This document shows positions 63,221-64,000 of a stretch of DNA of 64,000 bases, piece after piece. The notes beneath the pieces are model-generated. The model made no database searches. It saw nothing but the letters and a program-made list of their open reading frames with translations, and was not told the DNA's origin. A program made the translations under genes and the position numbers. The DNA lies in assembly GCF_900110575.1 (NCBI RefSeq), contig NZ_FOEF01000001.1:496001-560000 (forward strand). Direction: 5' to 3'. This DNA comes from Amycolatopsis saalfeldensis. GTDB taxonomy: Bacteria > Actinomycetota > Actinomycetes > Mycobacteriales > Pseudonocardiaceae. Within the stretch, counting starts at the first letter, position 1; each line of letters opens with the position of its first letter.

Positions 63221-63271
63221 CGACTTCTCCTTGCGGCTCAATGGGATCGGCTCCGCGGTCGAAGCTAGTTC

Positions 63272-63322
63272 CCCCGAACGGAGCACCCAAGGGCTCCCAC
63301 GGGGTGGGAGTACCCGTCCCAC
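63272..63322 (-). promoter_or_regulatory. Hairpin-rich leader of metYX
   Basis: On the minus strand, the leader has GGTGGGA-N7-TCCCACC (7-bp stem, about 63302-63322) and then GGAGC-N8-GCTCC (about 63279-63296). This could be attenuation or a binding site. The core SAM-I/SAM-IV signature (GGCAACC) is absent, so no riboswitch is called. Confidence 0.3.
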
Positions 63323-63477
63323 CGTACGCCAGCGCCGGTCACTCCATTGTGGACTGACCGGGGCCGGCTCCTCCGAACTGTGATCTGGGTCACCACAGTC
63401 CGGGTATCCGGTTGACCCGGACGTAACGGCACAGTTTGTACTGGAGGCGGGAAACCGATTTCCGAAAGGGGACGGCC

Positions 63478-64000
63478 GTGGCCTGGAGCACCCGCCGGCT
63501 CGCCGAGCTGGCCGGCACGAGCCTGCGGACGGTGCGGCACTACCACGAGGTCGGGCTGCTGGCCGAGCCCGAACGGCGGGCCAACGGCTACAAGCGTTAC
63601 GGCGTCGCGCACCTGGTGCGCCTGCTGCGGATCAAGCGGCTGACCGACCTCGGGTTCTCGCTGGCGCAGATCGCCGGGATGGGGACCGCGGACGAGCATC
63701 CCGGGGAGGCGTTCCGGACGCTGGACGCCGACCTCGCCGCGACCATCGAACGGCTGAAGCGGGTACGCGCCGAGCTCGCCCTGATCCTGCGGGAGGCCGC
63801 ACCGACCGACCTGCCGCCCGACCTCGCGCCGGCGGCGTCGGACCCGAGGCTGTCCGACGCCGACCGCTCGTTCCTGGTCGTGATGGGCCGGGTGCTCAGC
63901 CCCTCGGCGATCACCGCGTACCGGGAAATGCTGGAGCGCTCCGAGGCGGATCCCACGCTGGTCGAGTTCGACCGGCTGCCGGCCGACGCCGACGAGCGGG
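63478..64000 (+). CDS. MerR family transcriptional regulator (runs off the right edge)
   Basis: GTG 63478 opens a frame with no stop before the window end (174 codons). The N-terminal winged helix reads STRRLAELAGTSLRTVRHYH, followed by EVGLLAEPERRANGYKRYG, typical of MerR regulators. A coiled coil follows (RTLDADLAATIERLKRVRAE), then the start of an effector domain. RBS-like AAAGGGG lies at about 63465-63471. It is divergent from metYX across 257 bp, but a regulatory link with methionine genes is unproven. Confidence 0.88.
   Translation, partial: MAWSTRRLAELAGTSLRTVRHYHEVGLLAEPERRANGYKRYGVAHLVRLLRIKRLTDLGFSLAQIAGMGTADEHPGEAFRTLDADLAATIERLKRVRAELALILREAAPTDLPPDLAPAASDPRLSDADRSFLVVMGRVLSPSAITAYREMLERSEADPTLVEFDRLPADADER

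Noticed and set aside
63221..63420. SAM riboswitch upstream of metY
   Set aside because: The hairpins do not carry the conserved SAM-I or SAM-IV core sequence, so only a generic structured leader is reported.

Overview
The window is a chromosomal stretch of a very GC-rich actinobacterium. GTG/TTG starts, tight ATGA/GTGA gene overlaps, mycobacterial-type fatty-acid and leucine catabolic gene sets, an LtrA-type membrane protein, tandem TetR proteins and short intergenic palindromes all fit Pseudonocardiaceae, most likely Amycolatopsis or a close relative. The genus is an inference; no rRNA or tRNA gene is present.

Layout. (1) 1-1740: the last 55 codons of a tyrosine recombinase abut a GH27 alpha-galactosidase that has lost its N-terminal part. 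This looks like one end of an integrated element. (2) 1.9-8.0 kb: a minus-strand operon of a TPP enzyme, HyuA, HyuB and an SDR, coupled by GTGA overlaps at the first two junctions. (3) 8.0-9.4 kb: a decayed stretch with an ISAs1-family transposase fragment, degenerate repeats and a 19-bp inverted repeat. (4) 9.4-14.1 kb: WS/DGAT acyltransferase, aldo/keto reductase, MFS exporter, MaoC-like protein and a broken ArsR regulator. (5) 14.1-24.2 kb: a catabolic regulon containing amidase, 2-hydroxyacid dehydrogenase, two maleate-isomerase/Asp-Glu-racemase paralogs, a GntR regulator, tartrate-dehydrogenase-like enzyme, semialdehyde dehydrogenase, class III aminotransferase and DUF3830 protein. Three copies of ATTGTC(A/G)ACAAT lie in its three promoter regions. 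(6) 24.7-28.1 kb: a 30-codon gene with its own RBS and terminator, a GlcD-like oxidase and a second TPP enzyme. (7) 28.1-36.3 kb: an MFS gene decaying by deletion and a small inversion, a membrane protein, a NarL-type two-component system, an FAD monooxygenase with a TTA codon, and a frameshifted GH92 mannosidase. (8) 36.3-39.2 kb: a 941-aa membrane protein joining a cytoplasmic region to a periplasmic-binding domain. (9) 39.3-44.1 kb: fadA-fadB trifunctional enzyme and a divergent double-TetR regulator. (10) 44.1-53.7 kb: LtrA, XRE regulator and SDR sharing a 15-bp palindrome, an acyl-CoA dehydrogenase pair, a PhaC-like hydrolase, SDR, GNAT, and a phosphoribosyltransferase-kinase pair. (11) 53.7-60.2 kb: leucine-type acyl-CoA carboxylase operon and TetR regulator joined by GTTAGCG-N2-CGCTAAC operators, with an SGNH lipase between them. 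(12) 60.2-64.0 kb: a hypothetical gene, metY-metX and a MerR regulator running off the end.

The window is mostly catabolic: amide/amino-acid or dicarboxylate breakdown on the left, and fatty-acid and branched-chain acyl-CoA oxidation on the right. Local regulators can be paired with visible operators in several places. Broken genes are concentrated near the left edge and around 8-9, 13.8, 28-29 and 35 kb. No CRISPR array, rRNA, tRNA, PKS or NRPS was found.
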